Assembly (NCBI GenBank): GCA_963769905.1
Contig: CAVYNG010000002.1
Location: forward strand, 2,170,001-2,234,000
DNA length: 64,000 nt
Direction of reading: 5' to 3'
Source of the DNA: Bog-756 sp963769905
Lineage (GTDB): Bacteria > Actinomycetota > Acidimicrobiia > Acidimicrobiales > RAAP-2
A program made the translations under genes and the position numbers. Of this stretch, positions 34,549 to 43,883 are shown piece after piece. Every line of letters begins with the position of its first letter. Position 1 is the first letter of the stretch. The notes under the pieces are model-generated. The model ran no database searches. It was not told where the DNA came from and worked only from the letters and a program-made list of their open reading frames with translations.

Positions 34549-37500
34549 GCCCGGTCCAGCCAGATCCAGACCTTGCGAGGCACGCCCCCGTCGTCGATCT
34601 CGACCGCGGATCCCTCGGGCGCTTCCGCAGAGGGTGTCGCCGAGATGGAGCGGGCGAGTACTTCGCGTGCCACCAGGTCGAAGAGGGGCGCGAGGTCGTC
34701 GAGGCCGACGAGGTGCAGGTCGATCCAGTCGGAAACCTCGAGACCGCTCGCCTTGCGCAAGTCCTGCACGTGGCGGACCACCTCTCGGGCGAGCCCGCGG
34801 CGGCGAAGGTCGTCGTCGAGCGTGAGGTCGAGGGCCACCACCTCGGCACCGTCGCGGGAGACCGCGAAGCCGGGCTGGGACTTGACCCGGAGCTCGACCT
34901 CGTCGGCACCGAGCTCGACGGGCCCGTCGTCGAGCTCGATGGTCACCGGCTCTCCCGCCGAAAGGGCGGCCTCGGCCACGGTGCCGTCGACCGAACCGAG
35001 CGCCGCGCGGAGCTGCTGCACGCGAGGACCGAGCCGAGGTCCGAGCACCCGATAGTTCGGAACCAGCTCGTAGGCCAGCACGTCGCCGAGCTCGCCGATC
35101 GGCTCGATCACGTCGACGTTGAGCTCCTCCTCCACCATGCCGGCCGGCGGCGCCGGGCTGCCGGGAGGCAGGTGGACGAGCGCTCGAGCGAGTGGCTGGC
35201 GCACCTTGATACCCGCCTCGGATCTCGCCGCGCGTCCGAGCGAGGTGAGGCGGCGCGCAAGCGCCATGGCGTCCTCGAGCTCGGGGTCGCGGGCGTCCGC
35301 GGCGATCGCGGGCCAGTCGACGAGATGGACCGAATCGGTCTCGGACCCGCCGGTGAGGTCGCGCCACATGCGGTCGGCGAGGAAGGGGCAGAAGGGGGCG
35401 AGCAGCCTCGCGAGCGTCACCAGCACCTCGTGCAGGGTCGCCTGAGCACCGAGCGCGTCGGCGGGGTCTGCTCCCGGGTCGGTCCGCCAGAAACGGCGGC
35501 GGCTGCGGCGCACGTACCAGTTGGAGACGTCGTCGACGAGTTCGGCGATGGCGCTCGCGGCCGGGAAGGGCTCGTAGTCGTCGAGCGAGGAGGTGACCCG
35601 CTCGACGGTGGCATGCAGGCGCGAGCGCATCCACCGGTCGAGCAGCGATCGCACCGCGGGGTCCGGGACGCCCGGGTCGCCGGGTTCGAACTCGTTCAGC
35701 GAGGCGTAGGTGGTGAAGAACGACCAGGTGTTCCAGATGGTGATCAGCTCCTCGCGCATCGCGGCGTCGATGAACTCGAGACTGACCCGGGTCGGTGTCC
35801 ACGGGGACCCCTGCGAGAACATCCACCACCGCAGCGGGTCGGCCCCCCGGGTCGAGAGGATCTCCCAGGGGTCGATCACGTTGCCGATGCTCTTCGACAT
35901 CTTGCGGCCCTCGGCGTCCACGATGTGACCGAGGCACAACACGTTGCGGTATGGCGTCGCGCCGCGCACCAGTGTGTTGACCGCGAGCAGCGAGTAGAAC
36001 CAGCCCCTCGTCTGGTCGATGGCCTCGCAGATGAAATCGGCAGGGAACACGAAGCGCTCTGCCGATCCCTCGAGAAGCGGATAGCCCCATTGGGCGCTCG
36101 GCATCGACCCGGAGTCGAACCAGGCGTCGATGACCGGCTCCACCCGGCGCATGATCGCGTCGGCGGAGCAGTCGGGGCAGGGGAAGGTCACCCGGTCGAT
36201 GTCGGGTCGGTGCGGATCGACGTCGCGCACGTCGCGTCCGGCGAGCTCGGAGAGCTCGCCGAGCGATCCGACGCAGCGAGTGTGCCCCTCGTCGCACCGC
36301 CACACCGGCAGTGGCGTGCCCCAGTAGCGGTCGCGGGAGAGTGCCCAGTCGACATTGTTCGCCAGCCATTCGCCCATCCGGCCGTCGCGGATGTGCTCCG
36401 GATGCCACCCGATGGTCCGGTTCTGCGCCACGAGGTCGTCCTTGCGGGCCGACGTGCGCACGTACCAGCTCGGCTTGCCCCAGTAGATGAGCGGGGTCCC
36501 GCACCGCCAGCAATGGGGGTAGGGGTGCACGTACGCCTCGCGACGGAGCAGGCGACCCGACTCCTCGAGCCGGCGGTTGACCGCGGAATTGGTCTCGCGT
36601 ACGGGCTCGCCGCCGAGCCAGGCGACCTCGTCGGTGAAACGCCCGTCCGGACCGACCGGGTTGAGGGTGGGAAGCCCGTGCTCGCGACCCGCCTGGCGGT
36701 CGACCTCGCCGAAGGCCGGCGCCAGATGCACGATGCCGGTGCCCTCGTCGGCTTCGACGAACTCGCCCGGCACGACACGCCAGCCGTCCGCGGCACCGTC
36801 GCCGCGCGGTTCGAGGTCGGTGAACGGCCGCTCGTACCGAAGCCCGACCAGGTCGGCGCCACGGAGCGTCGCGGTGAACGTCACCTGGTCGCCGACGACG
36901 CTGCCCGCGAGGTCCGCCGCGACGACGACGTCTCCGGCCAACGCGTACTGGAGGTCGGGCCCGACCGCGGCCCCGGTGTTGGAGAGGAGGGTCCAGGGCG
37001 TGGTCGTCCAGGCGACGAGGGAGATCCCCTCGAGCGTGTCGAGGCCCAGCCGGGCACGGAGACGTTCCGCCGCATCCCCGTCATCGCGCAAGGGAAGGAG
37101 CACGTAGGCCGTTTCGTCCTCGACGTCGCGGTAGACGTCGGGCTGGCCGAGCTCGTGGCTGGAGAGGGCGGTCCCGCACCGCGGGCAGTAGGGAACCACC
37201 TTGATGTCCTCGTAGAGCAGGCCCTGGTCCCAGAGGTCCTTCAGGTTCCACCAGACCGCCTGGACGTAGTCGGAGGAGAAGGTCCAGTAGGCGTCGTCGA
37301 AGTCGATCCAGTAGCCGATGCGCTCGGTCATGGCCTGCCAGTCGTCCACGTAGTTGCGGACCGACTCGCGGCAGAGCCGGGCGAACTCGGCGATCCCCAC
37401 GGTTTCCTCGATCTGGTGCTTGGCGGTGATGCCGAGCTGCTTCTCGACCTCGACCTCGACCGGCAGACCGTGGGTGTCCCACCCCGCCTTGCGGGGGACC

Positions 37501-37733
37501 GCATACCCGCGCATGGTGCGGTAGCGGCAGAAGAGGTCCTTGTACACCCTGGCCCAGACGTGGTGGAGGCCGGGCCGGCCGTTGGCCGTCGGCGGGCCCT
37601 CGTAGAAGATCCACGGCTCGGCGCCGGCGCGCAGCTCGACCGAGCGCTCGAAGACGCGGTGCTCGGCCCATCGGCCCAGCTCCTCGGTCTCGAGGGCGGT
37701 GAAATCGGGTTCGGGCGGCACCGGACGGAACAA
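34545..37733 (-). CDS. ileS: Isoleucine--tRNA ligase
   Basis: A class I synthetase of about 1062 aa. The HIGH-type motif is degenerate (PPTANGRPGLHHVWAR). Classical KMSKS is present in GRKMSKSIGNVID, with the CP1 editing domain between (WTTTPWTLLSNTGAA). The absence of a C-terminal zinc finger and the total length match the IleS2 group. The start is taken as TTG 37733 because AAGGAAG precedes it by 4 bases; an in-frame ATG at 37775 and another at 37847 would add Pro/Arg-rich sequence of non-protein character. No T-box leader is visible upstream. Confidence 0.93.
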   Translation of the reverse strand: MFRPVPPEPDFTALETEELGRWAEHRVFERSVELRAGAEPWIFYEGPPTANGRPGLHHVWARVYKDLFCRYRTMRGYAVPRKAGWDTHGLPVEVEVEKQLGITAKHQIEETVGIAEFARLCRESVRNYVDDWQAMTERIGYWIDFDDAYWTFSSDYVQAVWWNLKDLWDQGLLYEDIKVVPYCPRCGTALSSHELGQPDVYRDVEDETAYVLLPLRDDGDAAERLRARLGLDTLEGISLVAWTTTPWTLLSNTGAAVGPDLQYALAGDVVVAADLAGSVVGDQVTFTATLRGADLVGLRYERPFTDLEPRGDGAADGWRVVPGEFVEADEGTGIVHLAPAFGEVDRQAGREHGLPTLNPVGPDGRFTDEVAWLGGEPVRETNSAVNRRLEESGRLLRREAYVHPYPHCWRCGTPLIYWGKPSWYVRTSARKDDLVAQNRTIGWHPEHIRDGRMGEWLANNVDWALSRDRYWGTPLPVWRCDEGHTRCVGSLGELSELAGRDVRDVDPHRPDIDRVTFPCPDCSADAIMRRVEPVIDAWFDSGSMPSAQWGYPLLEGSAERFVFPADFICEAIDQTRGWFYSLLAVNTLVRGATPYRNVLCLGHIVDAEGRKMSKSIGNVIDPWEILSTRGADPLRWWMFSQGSPWTPTRVSLEFIDAAMREELITIWNTWSFFTTYASLNEFEPGDPGVPDPAVRSLLDRWMRSRLHATVERVTSSLDDYEPFPAASAIAELVDDVSNWYVRRSRRRFWRTDPGADPADALGAQATLHEVLVTLARLLAPFCPFLADRMWRDLTGGSETDSVHLVDWPAIAADARDPELEDAMALARRLTSLGRAARSEAGIKVRQPLARALVHLPPGSPAPPAGMVEEELNVDVIEPIGELGDVLAYELVPNYRVLGPRLGPRVQQLRAALGSVDGTVAEAALSAGEPVTIELDDGPVELGADEVELRVKSQPGFAVSRDGAEVVALDLTLDDDLRRRGLAREVVRHVQDLRKASGLEVSDWIDLHLVGLDDLAPLFDLVAREVLARSISATPSAEAPEGSAVEIDDGGVPRKVWIWLDRA

Positions 37734-37746
37734 CGGGCTTCCTTGT

Positions 37747-37814
37747 GGGGATCGGGGTGGGGGTCGGGCGGGCATCGGGGGTGGCGGGGGTCGGTCGGGT
37801 CGGGTCGAGCGGGC
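37747..37814 (+). promoter_or_regulatory. G-tract-rich divergent promoter region of ileS and fpg
   Basis: The plus strand carries at least eight runs of three or more G within 68 bases, separated by 1-6 bases, in the only space between the divergent ileS and fpg. This meets the usual pattern for a stable G-quadruplex. It also forms a C-rich segment in any ileS 5' leader. Confidence 0.5.
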
Positions 37815-37858
37815 GGCTCGAACCGAGGGCCGCCGTCGAGCGTCCACAATATTGGCCT

Positions 37859-38719
37859 GTGCCCGAGCTCCCCGAAGTCGACGCCCTGGCGACCGCGCTC
37901 GCCGAACGAATGGTCGGTCACCGAGTCGCCTCCTGCGAGCTCGCGTCCTTCGCCGCCCTGAAGACGGTCGAACCGGCGCTCGGCGGGCTGGTCGGGACCA
38001 CGGTCGAGGGCGTCGAGCGCCGGGGCAAGTTCGTCTGCATCGAGTCGGGCGACCTCTGGCTGGTCGTCCACCTGGCGCGTGGCGGGTGGATCAAGTGGTA
38101 CGAGAGGGTGCCGGCCGGCACCGCGCGACCGGGTCGCGGGCCGCTCGCGCTGCGGCTGCGCCTGGAGGACGGCTCCGGCTTCGACGTGACCGAGATGGGC
38201 ACCGAGAAGCGTCTCGCCCTCTGGGTGGTCCGCACCCCCGAAGAGGTACGCCCGATCGCAGACCTCGGTCCCGACCCGCTCGCCCCCGGGTTCACCGTCG
38301 AACGGTTCGCGGAGCTCTTGGCATCGGCGTCGGCCACGCTGAAGGGCGCCTTGACCACCCAGTCGCTGATCGCCGGGGTCGGGAACGCCTACTCGGACGA
38401 GGCCCTCTTCCGCGCCGGGCTCTCGCCCTTCAAGAAGACCGGGTCGCTGACCCCCGACGAGGTCGCGCGCCTCCACGACGCGCTCGTCGGTGTGCTCTCC
38501 GAGGCGGTCGGGCGTTCGGACGGGCTCGCGCCTGGCGAGCTGAAGGGCGACAAGAAGCGCGCCATGTCGGTGCACGGCCGCACCGGGGAAGCCTGTCCGA
38601 ACTGTGGCGACACCATCCGCGCGGTGGCCTTCTCGACCAAGTCGCTCCAGTACTGCCCTACCTGCCAGACCGGCGGCAAGGTCCTCGCCGATCGCCGGCT
38701 GTCGCGGCTCCTCAAGTGA
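37859..38719 (+). CDS. Fpg/Nei-family DNA glycosylase
   Basis: A bifunctional base-excision glycosylase/AP lyase of 286 aa. The mature N-terminus PELPEV supplies the catalytic Pro and Glu. The helix-two-turn-helix is LTTQSLIAGVGNAYSDEALF. The C-terminal zinc finger has four cysteines (CPNC...CPTC), but the loop lacks the classical Arg order of FpgI, so the branch may be the actinobacterial Fpg2/Nei-like type. The GTG at 37859 is the start. A GTGA overlap joins it to the following GNAT gene. Confidence 0.9.
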   Translation: MPELPEVDALATALAERMVGHRVASCELASFAALKTVEPALGGLVGTTVEGVERRGKFVCIESGDLWLVVHLARGGWIKWYERVPAGTARPGRGPLALRLRLEDGSGFDVTEMGTEKRLALWVVRTPEEVRPIADLGPDPLAPGFTVERFAELLASASATLKGALTTQSLIAGVGNAYSDEALFRAGLSPFKKTGSLTPDEVARLHDALVGVLSEAVGRSDGLAPGELKGDKKRAMSVHGRTGEACPNCGDTIRAVAFSTKSLQYCPTCQTGGKVLADRRLSRLLK

Positions 38720-39409
38720 ACGTGGGCATGTCCGGCGAACTCCCGGGTAAACGGTCGAGCAGCGCGAGCGACCCGAGGGTGTTCGCGCTCGAGGGGGACC
38801 TGGTGCGTCTCGAGCCGATGGGGCTCGACCAGGTCGAGGGGCTCCTCGAGGCGGCGAACGAGGACCGATCGACGTTCGCCTTCACCTGGGTCCCCTCGGA
38901 TCGCGCTTCGATGATCGCCTACGTCGAGCGGGCGATCACCCTCCGCGACGCAGGCGGGCAGGTGCCCTTCGTCACCCGGTCGCGTCCGGACGACCGCATC
39001 GTCGGGTCGACCCGCTTCTACGACCTCACCCCGTGGGACTGGACGTTTCTTCCTTCGAGCCTCGCCGCCGAGCAGCGTCACGACCGTCCGGACTCGGCCT
39101 GCATCGGCTACACCTGGCTCGCGCCTTCCGCGCAAGGGAGCGGGGTCAACACCGAGGCGAAGCTCTTGATGATGACCTACGCGTTCGAGCACTGGAACGT
39201 CCGTGCAGTGCGTCTCCTCACCGATGCTCGCAACGAGCGCTCGCGCGCAGCCATCGCCCTGCCTCGGCTGCTCGCTCGACGGCGTCCTCCGTGCCGACCG
39301 GCCGGCCGCGGACGGCGGGGTCCGCGACTCCGCGCTCTTCTCGATGCTCGCGAGCGAGTGGCCCGCCCAGAAGGCGAGGCTGATCGCCAGGCTCCGCGAG
39401 CGGCCCTGA
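38716..39409 (+). CDS. GNAT-family N-acetyltransferase (RimJ/RimL-like), frameshifted
   Basis: An acetyltransferase whose fold is visible across two frames. The first covers DLVRLEPMGLDQVEGLL, GYTWLAPSAQGSGVNTEAK (acetyl-CoA P-loop) and LLTDARNERSRAAIA. After one extra base near 39260 the chain continues as LGCSLDGVLRADRPAADGGVRDSALF to a proper C-terminus. The span is 694 bases (3n+1). The GTG at 38716 overlaps the fpg stop; ATG 38728 is an alternative. Predicted intact length about 230 aa. Confidence 0.8.
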
Positions 39410-39499
39410 CCCGGCCGATCCGGAACTCGCTGACCGATCGGCCTTCGGGCGGGCCGATATCCCGGCGTCGGCTTCCACCTGGTTCTACGCTGGGGCTCG

Positions 39500-40201
39500 G
39501 TGCCTCTCCACCTGTGGGTCCTCGAGCCGCCTCCCTCACCTCGCAACCGGCTGACGTGCGCCATCCGGTTGATCATGGTGATTCCCCAGCTGGTCGTCCT
39601 CATCCTCTTGAACATCGTCGCCTTCTTTGCCGTCGTGGCGGCCTGGTTCGTCGCGCTGTTCACCGGTCGGCTGGACGGCCCCCTCCGTGAGTTCATCGCG
39701 GGGGTGTTGCGGTGGAACATCCGAGTCGAGGGTTACTTCTTCTTCCTGACCGACGAGTACTCCCCGTTCAGCCTCGACGAGGAGGAGAACTACCCGGTCC
39801 GACTGGCCATCCCGCCTCCGGCCGAGCTCAACCGCGCTGCGGTCCTGGTCCGCATCTTCATCGCCATTCCGGGTTGGATCGTTGCAAGCGTGCTCGGCGG
39901 CGGGCTCTCGATCGTCTCGATCGGAAGCTGGTTCATGCTGCTCGTGACCGGACGGATGCCGGAACCTTTGTTCGAGGCGACCCGCGCTGTCGTCCGCTAC
40001 CAGGAGCGTTTCTACGGGTACCTCACGATGCTCACGCCGGAGTACCCCTGGGGCCCGTTGGGAGACGACACCTCGCAACTCCCGGCCACCGATCCCAACG
40101 AGGCCTGGTCGATCCGGCTCAGCGACGGCGGGCGCACGGCGATGATCGTGGTGATCGTCATCGGGATCATCGTCGACATCCTGAACGGCGTGCGGCGCTA
40201 G
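39500..40201 (+). CDS. DUF4389 membrane protein
   Basis: A 233-residue membrane protein with hydrophobic segments near residues 24-55, 115-150 and 210-230. The repeated halves (LFTGRLDGPLREFIAGVLRWNIRVEGYFFFLTDEYSPF and LLVTGRMPEPLFEATRAVVRYQERFYGYLTMLTPEYPW; each more than one helix) are the two internal copies of the DUF4389 unit. The function of the family is unknown. GTG start at 39500. A short hairpin (40217-40233, CGGCAC/GTGCCG) follows the stop and may terminate it. Confidence 0.85.
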   Translation: MPLHLWVLEPPPSPRNRLTCAIRLIMVIPQLVVLILLNIVAFFAVVAAWFVALFTGRLDGPLREFIAGVLRWNIRVEGYFFFLTDEYSPFSLDEEENYPVRLAIPPPAELNRAAVLVRIFIAIPGWIVASVLGGGLSIVSIGSWFMLLVTGRMPEPLFEATRAVVRYQERFYGYLTMLTPEYPWGPLGDDTSQLPATDPNEAWSIRLSDGGRTAMIVVIVIGIIVDILNGVRR

Positions 40202-40362
40202 GAACCCTGAGCAGCCCGGCACGCTCGGTGCCGCCGGTCGTCAGCCGGGATCGCGTAACCCTCCTCCCGAAATCCATTCGCAGAGTGCCTGCGTGGGACA
40301 CCTCACAACCCGGGCACTGTCACCGGGCTCCAACACTCTGCGTGGCGGCATTTGCTGCGGAC

Positions 40363-40408
40363 TTGACACCCGATATTTCCTACCTGTTTTCTATGTATAT
40401 TGACTTTC
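40363..40408 (+). promoter_or_regulatory. Candidate promoter/operator of the sulfonate-type ABC operon
   Basis: An isolated A/T-rich segment in otherwise GC-rich DNA, 50-90 bases before the start codon of the binding-protein gene. It contains a consensus TTGACA at 40363-40368 followed by A/T-rich sequence with TATGTATAT at 40392-40400, but the spacing to that box is longer than ideal. It is a natural place for control by the Rrf2 regulator encoded at the operon's end. Confidence 0.45.
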
Positions 40409-40454
40409 GGGGTTGGGCAGAGGAGCCCATCCGCTCGAGCACACGAGGAGCACC

Positions 40455-41552
40455 ATGCCACTGCACCCCTGGAAGGGAGCCCGTTCTCCCCGCACCATCG
40501 CTGTCACCGCCCTGGTCGGGTTGGCACTGGCGGCTGCGGCTTGCAGTTCGGCATCCAGTTCCCCGACGACCACCACCTCCGGTTCGGGTTCCTCGACCAC
40601 GCAGTCGGGTCCGGTCACGCTCCGGCTCGGCTACCTGACCAACCTCACCCATGCCTCCGCACTGGTCGGGATCCAGCAGGGCATCTTCACGAAGAACCTG
40701 CCGGGCGACGTGACCCTCCAGACCTCGACCTACAACGCAGGCCCCGCCGAAGTGACCGCGATGCTGGCCGGTTCGCTCGACGCCGCGTACATGGGACCGA
40801 ACTCCGCGATCACTGCGTACACCCAGGGCCACGGCGCCATCCGGATCATCTCGGGTGCCACCTCGGGCGGCGCGGCCCTGGTGGTCTCCTCCTCGATCAC
40901 CTCTCCCTCACAGCTCGAGGGGAAGACCATCGCGACACCCCAACTCGGGAACACCCAGGACGTGGCGCTGCGCACCTGGCTCAAGAAGGAGGGGCTCACC
41001 TTCCCCGGTCCGAACGGCGGAAGCGGTGCGGTGACCATCCTCCCCGAGGACAACGCGACCACGCTCAGTTCGTTCGAAGCCGGCACCATCGGGGGTGCGT
41101 GGGTACCCGAGCCCTGGGTCGCCCGGCTGGTGAGCGAGGGCCACGGTCACGTCCTGGTCAACGAGAAGACCCAGTGGCCGAACGGTCTGTTCTCGACGAC
41201 GCTGCTCGTCGTGAGCACGTCGTTCCTCGATGCTCACGCCTCGGTCGTGACCGGTCTCCTCAAAGGCCAGCTGGCGGCCAACACCTTCCTCAACTCGTCG
41301 CCCACCACCGCCCAGGCAGACGCCAACGCCGAGCTCGCCGCGGCGACCGGGAAACCGCTCAAGCCCGCCGAGCTCAACGCTGCCTGGTCCGACATGACAT
41401 TCAGCAACGACCCGATCGCGTCGTCGATCGTGACCGACCTCGCCCACGCCAAAGCGGCAGGGTTCCCCACCTCGAGCATCTCGGGCATCTTCGACCTCGG
41501 ACCGATCAACCAGCTTCTCGTCCAGGCCGGGAAGGCGAAGCTCTCGTCATGA
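40455..41552 (+). CDS. ABC transporter substrate-binding lipoprotein (SsuA/TauA/NrtA type)
   Basis: A 365-residue binding protein with a lipoprotein signal (lipobox LAAAACSS, lipidated Cys near residue 31) followed by a Ser/Thr linker. The core matches NMT1/SsuA proteins: LRLGYLTNLTHASALVGIQQGIF, the AYMGPNSAI pocket region, GKTIATPQLGNTQD, and GAWVPEPW. It is expected to bind aliphatic sulfonates, taurine or a related small anion. GAGGAG precedes ATG 40455. The stop overlaps the ATPase start (ATGA). Confidence 0.9.
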   Translation: MPLHPWKGARSPRTIAVTALVGLALAAAACSSASSSPTTTTSGSGSSTTQSGPVTLRLGYLTNLTHASALVGIQQGIFTKNLPGDVTLQTSTYNAGPAEVTAMLAGSLDAAYMGPNSAITAYTQGHGAIRIISGATSGGAALVVSSSITSPSQLEGKTIATPQLGNTQDVALRTWLKKEGLTFPGPNGGSGAVTILPEDNATTLSSFEAGTIGGAWVPEPWVARLVSEGHGHVLVNEKTQWPNGLFSTTLLVVSTSFLDAHASVVTGLLKGQLAANTFLNSSPTTAQADANAELAAATGKPLKPAELNAAWSDMTFSNDPIASSIVTDLAHAKAAGFPTSSISGIFDLGPINQLLVQAGKAKLSS

Positions 41553-42389
41553 CCCAGCTCGCGCCGGCCGCTTCCCTGCGCACAATGGGGCGCGCCCCTG
41601 CGCTCGGTCTGACGGGAGTGTCCAAGCGATACGGCGGCTCCGACGGGGTGGTCGCCCTCCAGGACGTGACGCTCGAAGTCGGAGCGAACGAGTTCGTCTG
41701 CCTGGTCGGTGCCTCGGGTTGCGGAAAGACCACGCTGCTCAATCTGATCGCCGGCCTCGATCGCCCGACGGTGGGCACGGTATCGCTGTCGTTCTCCGAT
41801 CCGGCCTCCGATTCCGAATGGGCCGCGGCACCCACCCCGGGTGGGAGCGGCACCCCCACGGCCATGCTCTTCCAGGACTCCGCGCTCTTCCCGTGGCTGA
41901 CCGTCGCCGCAAATGTCGAGCTGCCACTCCGGCTCAAGGGGGTCGGTCGAGCCGAGCGGCAGCGCCGTCGCGGCCGACCTGCTCGAACGGGTCCACCTCG
42001 GCGATTTCGGGGCGAAGCGTCCTCACGAGCTGTCCGGGGGCATGCGCCAACGAGCCGCCCTCGCCCGTGCGCTCGCCCAGGACGCCGGGCTGCTGCTGAT
42101 GGACGAGCCGTTCGGCGCGCTCGATGCCATCACCCGCGACCTCCTCCACGACGAGCTCGAGTCGCTCTGGCTCGACCGGCGGTTCACCGTCCTCTTCGTG
42201 ACCCACAACGTGCGGGAGGCCGCGCGTCTCGGCGATCGGATCGTCCTCCTCACCAGCAGGCCGGGCCGAGTGGCCGCCACGTACGAGGTCGGGCTCCCGC
42301 GTCCGCGCCGGATCGACTCCCCCCAGATCGCCTCGCTCGCGGCGACCGTCACCGACCAACTCCGCTCGGAGGTGGGACGCCATGGTTGA
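41549..42389 (+). CDS. ABC transporter ATP-binding protein (SsuB/TauB type), frameshifted
   Basis: The Walker A motif VGASGCGKTTLLNL and Q-loop FQDSALFPWL lie in the first frame. One extra base near 41962 (in GCGCCGTCGC) moves the rest into the next frame, which continues with the ABC signature ELSGGMRQRAALARAL, Walker B LLLMDEPFGALD and the H-loop VTHNVREAARL. The span is 841 bases (3n+1). All catalytic motifs remain, so the lesion is probably a sequence error. An intact ATPase would be about 279 aa. Confidence 0.87.
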
Positions 42390-43326
42390 CCGATCGACGA
42401 CCGCGCTCGGAGAGGTGCGGGGCTCGGGCACCAACGGCACGGCATCGGCGCAGGCGCGGACCAACGGCGCAGCGCGGACCAGCCTCGACCGTGCGCTCGC
42501 CGGGCTCGATGCCCTGGAGCAGGAGCCGAGCGGCGGCCGCGACCGGTGGGGTCGGCGCCTCTGGCGCGCGGCATGGCCGAAGCTGGTCGCCCTCGGGATC
42601 ATCCTCCTCGTCTGGGAGATCGCGGTCTGGGCCCACTGGAAGCCCTACATCCTCCAGTCACCGGGCGAGGTGGCCCGTCAGCTCTGGCAGCTGCTCGGCA
42701 CCTCGTCGTTCTGGCAGTCCTGCTGGATCACCGCACAGCAGGCGATGATCGGCTTCGCTCTCGTGGTCCTGATCGGAGGAGCAGTCGGCACTGCGGTGGC
42801 CCGTGTGCCGGTACTGCGTGCCGGCATCGGGTCGTTGATCACCGGCATGCAGACCCTGCCCTCGGTGCTCTGGTTCCCACTCGCGATCATGGTCTTCGGC
42901 GTCACCTCCAAGGCGATCGTGCTGATGATGGTGCTCGGCGCGGCGCCCGCAGTGGCCAACGGATTCATCAGCGGCATCGACCAGGTGCCCCCGGGCCTTG
43001 TCCGCGCCGGACGGATCATCGGCGCGCGCGGGCTGTCACTCGAGCGCCGTGTCATCCTGCCGGCCGCGTGGCCGACCATCCTTGGCGGACTCAAGCAGGG
43101 ATGGGCCTTCGGATGGCACGCGTTGATGGCAGGAGAATTCCTGGTGCTGGTGAACCCGCTCAGCCTGGGCGGCCGCACCGTCAACGCCGACACCCAGGCG
43201 GAGTACGCGATCGTCGTCGCGCTGATGATCGTGATCGTGGTCATCGGGGTCATCGTGGACACCGCGTTCAGCCGGGTCGACCGTTCGGTGCGCCGTCGCT
43301 ACGGCCTGATCGACGCCGCCGGCTGA
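42382..43326 (+). CDS. ABC transporter permease (SsuC/TauC type)
   Basis: A 314-residue inner-membrane permease with a polar N-terminal extension of about 60 residues and then six hydrophobic helices. The cytoplasmic EAA-like loop is EFLV...GARGLSLERRVILPAAWPTILGGLKQGWAFGW, typical of the BPD_transp_1 sulfonate/taurine class. The start overlaps the end of the ATPase gene by 8 bp. Confidence 0.9.
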   Translation: MVDRSTTALGEVRGSGTNGTASAQARTNGAARTSLDRALAGLDALEQEPSGGRDRWGRRLWRAAWPKLVALGIILLVWEIAVWAHWKPYILQSPGEVARQLWQLLGTSSFWQSCWITAQQAMIGFALVVLIGGAVGTAVARVPVLRAGIGSLITGMQTLPSVLWFPLAIMVFGVTSKAIVLMMVLGAAPAVANGFISGIDQVPPGLVRAGRIIGARGLSLERRVILPAAWPTILGGLKQGWAFGWHALMAGEFLVLVNPLSLGGRTVNADTQAEYAIVVALMIVIVVIGVIVDTAFSRVDRSVRRRYGLIDAAG

Positions 43327-43403
43327 CCTTGCGCGCCGGCGCGGCCCCGATCCTGGCCAGCCGTGAGCGGCACCGGTCCACCCCTCTCTGCCAGAATCAG
43401 CCC

Positions 43404-43859
43404 GTGTACATCTCGGCCAAGGTCGACTACGCAGTGCGCGCTCTCTGCACCCTCGCAGAGGCCGACGGCCGGCCTGTCACCGCCGATGCGCTCGCGCAGG
43501 CCCAGGGCCTTCCCTCGAAGTTCCTCGAGAGCATCCTGAACGACCTCCGCCGTGCCGGCATCCTCTCGAGCCAGCGGGGAGCCGAGGGCGGCTACTGGCT
43601 CTCACGGCCGGCATCGGACATTTCGGTCGCCGACGTGATCCGGCCGCTCGACGGGCCGCTCGCCGAGGTGCGCGGCCTGCGACCCGAGGCCGCGACCTAC
43701 GAGGGCGCGGCAGAGCACCTACAGGCGGTGTGGGTGGCGGTGCGAGCGAGCCTGCGCGCCGTCCTCGAGTCGGTCACCATCGCCGACATCGTCTCGGGCA
43801 AGCTGCCACGGTCGGTGCAGAAGCTGACCGGCGACCCCGAGGCCTGGCTCTCGCGCTGA
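43404..43859 (+). CDS. Rrf2-family transcriptional regulator, cluster-free (CymR-like)
   Basis: A 151-residue winged-helix regulator. The Rrf2 signature is complete (ISAKVDYAVRALCTLAEA, the recognition helix region GLPSKFLESILNDLRRAGIL and RGAEGGYWLSRP). The three cysteines that bind an Fe-S cluster in IscR are missing; the only Cys is near residue 15. Together with the adjacent sulfonate-type importer this suggests a CymR-like regulator of sulfur supply, possibly autoregulating this operon. Confidence 0.85.
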   Translation: MYISAKVDYAVRALCTLAEADGRPVTADALAQAQGLPSKFLESILNDLRRAGILSSQRGAEGGYWLSRPASDISVADVIRPLDGPLAEVRGLRPEAATYEGAAEHLQAVWVAVRASLRAVLESVTIADIVSGKLPRSVQKLTGDPEAWLSR

Positions 43860-43883
43860 GTCGTTCTTGCCGAGGTGAGGGTG

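Noticed and set aside
37734..37858. T-box riboswitch upstream of ileS, as in many actinobacteria
   Set aside because: Only about 125 bases separate ileS and fpg, and neither the T-box core sequence nor a specifier stem is visible.
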